From assembly GCF_023238625.1 (NCBI RefSeq), contig NZ_CP096670.1, positions 1,601,501 to 1,665,500 on the forward strand: 64,000 nt of DNA, read 5' to 3'. Below, piece by piece: positions 60,686 to 64,000 of the stretch. The DNA is from Agarivorans sp. TSD2052 (lineage in GTDB: Bacteria > Pseudomonadota > Gammaproteobacteria > Enterobacterales > Celerinatantimonadaceae). The notes beneath the pieces were generated by a model. It searched no databases. It saw only the letters and a list, made by a program, of their open reading frames with translations, and was not told the DNA's origin. The position numbers and the translations under genes were made by a program. Numbering within the stretch: position 1 is the stretch's first letter; each line of letters opens with the position of its first letter.

Positions 60686-61952
60686 AACAAAGAAGAAGGT
60701 AGAGTCTATATCAATTCACGGTCTCATCCAATATCGAAACGAATAAGTGATGGAAAAACAGCCATATACACAAGTGACGTCATTATTAGTGTCCAAATAC
60801 AAACTATGTGGGTTATCGTTTGGGTGCTGCTTATTATTCCAGTGAGAGTGTGACCGTAGATTTGGGCGGTTTTAGTGAACACTACGCAAGAAAGAACGTG
60901 AAAGTGACTAACGACTTTCAAGTTGACGTACTCAATCAAGGGTATGAGTTATCGTTATTAATTAACGGCTCCCTCACATGAAGGGGGATTCTAGATCAGG
61001 TCTCAGAAACCAGCAACGACTGCTCATTAGAGAGTACTTTAGTGAGTAAGGGCGTTTGGCTTACTACATGGAGCCTAGTTGGAACACTAAGAAGTTACCC
61101 GATAAGCGCGAGTAGCCTCAGGGGTGTAAATCAGAATTGCCCAGAATCTTCATTGGCTGAAATTTACTCGTGGAATTTTCTAGCTCGAAATTGTCCAAAA
61201 ATATGTTAGCAGTGATCGTTATGATTGATGATAAGTCATGAGAACACCTCTAATTAGGTGGCCAAATTTATTGTGCCACTACACGGATCTGATTAGACGA
61301 TACGGGGACCAAGCATAAAAGACTCTTTCTCTAAACTATGAGTGAGCTTAGTATTCAGTTTAGCAAGTTAAAAGTCAAACTTTGGTAAGGCCTGAGAGCA
61401 TCCGACGCTTTTTATGGTAAAAATGTAACTTCACTATAAAAGGTAAAACCATGGATGAGCAGCAAAAGATAGAATTACGAAGACATTGGTGTAACCTTTC
61501 AAAAGACTTCAGAATTGACACATAACGGGCTATCAAGTCAACTTGTAATAAGAAGATAACGGATCAAGAGATTGCTATCAAAGGCGTATTTAAGACAGTA
61601 TTTAGTGTTAATAATGAACGGTAAAAGCGAAAAAATGAAGGGATTAAGAACAGTTGCAGCTCTTCAATATATCCCAAGTGACCGTCAACCCACAAACGAG
61701 TCCGTCGCGGACTATGTTAAACATAGCGGCATATCAGCACTTACATAACGTAAGTAGCAACTATTGCTGATACAAAAAAATTATATATTCCGCTTTACAC
61801 AAAATCAACCTCAAGGTAGCAGGGGCCTAATTAGTGAGTTTAATTGGGTCAAGCTCTTAGGTATCGGTTAGCTGTACTTCATTTTGGGGTTCAATCGCTA
61901 TGGTAAGGTCAGTGAGCTACTGCGAGTGAGCCGATGACTATATTGTGCTAAT
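60686..61952. other. Long gene-poor region right of tRNA-Arg
   Basis: Frames are broken throughout. It includes the short protein remnant at 60790-60981, a 15-base near-palindrome at 61712-61726 (CTATGTTAAACATAG), and a 43-codon frame from ATG 61623 ending near 61748 without a ribosome site. I see no RNA gene or intact coding sequence. Confidence 0.6.
60790..60981 (+). pseudogene. Fragment of an unidentified, possibly beta-rich protein
   Basis: 63 open codons between stops, ending TGA, with well-mixed composition: NYVGYRLGAAYYSSESVTVD, then LGGFSEHYARKNVKVTNDF and GYELSLLINGSL. Alternating aromatic and polar residues hint at beta-strands of an exported protein. There is no start codon near the beginning. 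It looks like the C-terminal end of a lost gene; family unknown. Confidence 0.35.
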
Positions 61953-62204
61953 TTAGGCATAACCATCAAGTTCAATATTTTTAATGTACTCGAGAACGTT
62001 ATTAGCTCGTCCCGACTCACACAATTGCTTTGCGGTTAGATTAGCGCACGCAGGTAACGGTTCCAGCTTGAACCAGTTGTTTGCGACGCTGATGTCGCCT
62101 GACCATTTTAGGATAAACTCAAGTATGTAGTCTATTTCTTGCACTGAAAAGTACTTAGCGAGTTCTTGATTAAGTAACTCAAATTGCTTTCCATTGTCTT
62201 CCAT
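61953..62204 (-). CDS. MbcA/ParS/Xre-type antitoxin C-terminal domain protein (DUF2384-like), orphan
   Basis: 83 aa with AAGGAA about nine bases before ATG, so probably expressed. The C-terminal 45 residues fit the toxin-binding domain of ParS/Xre antitoxins: ANNWFKLEPLPACANLTAKQ, then LCESGRANNVLEYIKNIELD and GYA at the end, mirroring the common 'W...P.P.L....P..L...GR...V..Y...I..GGYA' pattern. The usual N-terminal helix-turn-helix is absent and no RES toxin gene lies beside it. It may be a stand-alone regulator or the survivor of a toxin-antitoxin pair. Confidence 0.6.
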   Translation of the reverse strand: MEDNGKQFELLNQELAKYFSVQEIDYILEFILKWSGDISVANNWFKLEPLPACANLTAKQLCESGRANNVLEYIKNIELDGYA

Positions 62205-63030
62205 TTTGCTTTTCCTTCTTAATATTACCTAGTGAAAATAGCCATATTAGCAATAAATAACAAATGGCTAGTTGTGTTCAGGATTATTGCTCAGCTGCCG
62301 CTAGGTCATCATCTCATATTGAAGTAACGAAAAATTCGCTAAATATAAGTGTTAGGAGGGGATACGGATTTCGTCAACGTTAATCTGGATGTGTTATTTA
62401 ATTGTTTCTGCTCAGTAGAAATACGTAAGAACAGCGGGTTAATAGATTGAGGCATCAGAACGAGTTAAGTTTAATTATTGTCGTCTATATACAGAAGAAT
62501 ATGTTGAAAAATCAACATGGATAAAACGCAACGAGATAATAGCGATAGTGCAGAGGTGAAGTGCGACTGAAGGAGTCATGGGTATAGCGCAAAAAATTAA
62601 CCTTGAAAAAAAGCTATTTGTTTTCAAACTGTTGTTTTATACCTCAGCCTCTGGCTGAGAATTAATCCAGATAGATGATGATGTTTGTAATTAAGTCAAA
62701 TACGCTAGTAATCATGTGATTTGATGAACAATGATAGACAAAAATCTTAGGGGTTAAATTAAGACTAAAGGCTTTATTTGACGACAAATATAGTGTATCA
62801 AAACCAATTTTTTAAAGGAACCCATTGGCACTTAATTAAGTTTTATTAGGGTTTTTATATTCATTTAAATTCAGCGACTTGAACCGAGAATGACAAAGCT
62901 AACAAATTCTGTTTATGTGATCTGTGTCATTGACAGCTTTTTAGCTCACTTTGATCTTAAAATGGTGTTGTTGCTCAAACAAGATTGAACCTTCTTGCCT
63001 TTCAGCGATCTAGACGTTAAAACGAAACAG
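62205..63030. other. Noncoding region with one hairpin
   Basis: 826 AT-rich bases without an intact frame. A 7-bp perfect hairpin CTCAGCC-TCT-GGCTGAG lies at 62643-62659 but has no T-run. Nothing else is recognised. Confidence 0.6.
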
Positions 63031-63303
63031 TCAGGTCGTATTATGGGCAAAGCGTCGGCATAAGTGTTGTTGGGCTTGCCATGAACGCTGTTGTAAATTC
63101 AGTTGTTGGTCTTGCTGGCATATCAGTAACTCTCTCGAAACTTTGGGCGCAAAGCGATATGCCCAGGCGGCTTCGATTAGTATTCGCTTTGCAAGGGTAT
63201 TGCCACACTTTGTAATACCGCCTTGTTTTTGCCTGTTACCACTGGAGTATTCTGAGGGCGTTAAGCCCACAAAATTCATCAGTGAACTCGGGTTAGCAAA
63301 GCG
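63031..63303 (-). pseudogene. IS110-family transposase fragment (C-terminal domain)
   Basis: About 90 codons of the Transposase_20 domain: RFANPSSLMNFVGLTPSEYS, then SGNRQKQGGITKCGNTLAKR and ILIEAAWAYRFAPKVSREL, ending RSWQAQQHLCRRFAHNTT. Upstream it is cut by a stop at 63304-63306, and the DEDD catalytic N-terminal domain is missing. Downstream the usual RxRHLxARGK continuation is replaced. It is a dead remnant of an insertion sequence. Confidence 0.85.
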
Positions 63304-63318
63304 TTAGCACTGATGAAT
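63274..63318. repeat. 11-bp perfect inverted repeat at the IS110 break
   Basis: ATTCATCAGTG (63274-63284) and CACTGATGAAT (63308-63318) flank 23 bases. The left arm is inside the transposase frame, and the frame ends inside the spacer, so the rearrangement that broke the element may have involved this fold-back. Confidence 0.7.
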
Positions 63319-63534
63319 CTTTGTAGCTTGAGCTCATTTCAGGACATTTACTGGCTTTAGCGTGACACTCGAGCTTTTTTCGGGGGGAACACTGGGAATG
63401 GCTATCTCCAAAAAAGGCGATTTCGCCTTTGCTTTGCTAATGCTACGAATGTCGCTGCTTCTGTTGAGTGTTCTTTGTAATTGATTTCACGTTTCATAAT
63501 TGACTACAAAGTCCCGTATAGCGGAGAGAAGATG
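63319..63534. other. Noncoding stretch with a hairpin
   Basis: Contains AAAGGCG-ATTT-CGCCTTT at 63413-63430, a 7-bp hairpin with A and T ends that could terminate transcription in either direction. No coding frame. Confidence 0.5.
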
Positions 63535-63756
63535 TTAAGCGATTTTATGCATTACACCTGTTCCGTAGCAGCCCTGGTAGCCGCATGCATGGCTGGTTTT
63601 ACTTACAATGTCTGAAGATTTGATGTAGGTTTTAAAGTTCCAACCTTTTTGTTGTAGCTGCTTCATTACGAACGAACCGTCTCGAGTTCTTCCTTTTTGG
63701 CTAGCTAGTGCAAGTACTTCTCTCAGTTCCGTTTGTGCGTTAGTTTCGATATTCAT
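63535..63756 (-). CDS. Small hypothetical protein (73 aa)
   Basis: AAGG lies about eight bases before ATG on the minus strand, so expression is plausible. MNIETNAQTELREVLALASQ, KGRTRDGSFVMKQLQQKGW and HACGYQGCYGTGVMHKIA, with two cysteines and glycines near the end. No family recognised, no membrane span. It may belong to the same accessory debris as the IS110 fragment. Confidence 0.35.
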   Translation of the reverse strand: MNIETNAQTELREVLALASQKGRTRDGSFVMKQLQQKGWNFKTYIKSSDIVSKTSHACGYQGCYGTGVMHKIA

Positions 63757-64000
63757 TGTATTTGCCTTTTGCCCTGTGGGCTGTTGTTTTCATTGTGATG
63801 TAAAGAGTGTGGTGGTTACATACCGCTTCGTATGATTTGTCATTGTTAATTTCGTTTCGATTTAAATGGCAGTTTCTAATTTTTTGATAAGAAGGTTGTT
63901 TTTCTTTGCATTATTTGAACTCAGAGCTTTTGGTGCTTGAGTACGTGTTAGTTCTTCAAAATGTAGCGCTGTTCGAGAGTTAGAAGTAGGCATTTTGTGT
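63757..64000. other. Right edge, no gene seen
   Basis: 244 AT-rich bases. They may contain the promoter of the 73-aa gene on the minus strand. Nothing else is recognised. Confidence 0.5.

Noticed and set aside
60491-60853. 120-codon open frame over the tRNA
   Set aside because: It runs antisense across tRNA-Arg; the SPAGVEPATLSLGG peptide is the well-known artefact of translating tRNA complements.
61623-61751. 43-codon frame starting MNGKSEKMKGLRTV
   Set aside because: No ribosome site, no recognised family, and it lies in a zone of broken frames; not strong enough to call a gene.

Overview
This window comes from a gammaproteobacterium, most likely a marine member of the Alteromonadales/Vibrionales sphere; an Agarivorans-like genus is my guess. 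I infer this from the cysD-cysN-SLC13-cysC order, the yjbFGH-type operon, the galETK operon and the density of sulfotransferases. Base composition is moderate to AT-rich. Almost everything between 1 and 54 kb serves surface-glycan synthesis.

Region A (1-29 kb, all on +) starts with the tail of manC and a phosphomannomutase (GDP-mannose supply), closed by a strong terminator. A long run of glycan-assembly genes follows: two coiled-coil proteins (one a methyltransferase-like domain carrying a 180-bp tandem repeat), at least seven glycosyltransferases or likely glycosyltransferases, three PAPS-type sulfotransferases, gmd and fcl (GDP-fucose supply), a GSCFA protein, HAD and rhamnan-synthesis-F-type proteins, an SCP2-like protein and a lipoprotein sulfatase. 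Many genes overlap by 1-4 bases, so they are probably translated as coupled operons.

Region B (29-34.3 kb) is cysD-cysN-SLC13 permease-cysC, which makes PAPS, the donor the sulfotransferases need. A four-helix-bundle (S23) gene has been inserted between cysD and cysN. A roughly 300-bp array of a 7-bp repeat follows cysC, and a short array of the same heptamer family on the opposite strand lies in front of cysN. Region C (34.6-38 kb) holds a DHH phosphoesterase, a nucleotide-sugar epimerase and UDP-glucose dehydrogenase (uronic acid supply).

Region D (38-44 kb) holds a minus-strand yjbF-yjbG-yjbH (gfcBCD-like) export operon, a parvulin, a glycine-zipper lipoprotein and an orphan exported protein. 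Region E (44-54.5 kb) is a compact Wzx/Wzy-dependent locus: flippase, polymerase, three glycosyltransferases, and a PglC/PglD/PglE/PglF-type set that would make and load a UDP-bacillosamine-like initiating sugar. Region F (54.5-60.3 kb) has a minus-strand acyl-CoA synthetase and galE-galT-galK behind a GalR-like operator. Region G (60.3-64 kb) is a decaying boundary: tRNA-Arg(CCU), a 3' half-tRNA remnant, an IS110 transposase fragment, an orphan antitoxin-type domain protein and long noncoding stretches.

Taken together, the window looks like two adjacent glycan programmes. One is a probably sulfated, mannose/fucose-containing polymer (A+B). The other is a Wzx/Wzy polymer started on a bacillosamine-type sugar (E). 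Shared UDP-sugar supply (C, F) and outer-membrane export functions (D) lie between and beside them. The polymer structures are inferred, not shown.
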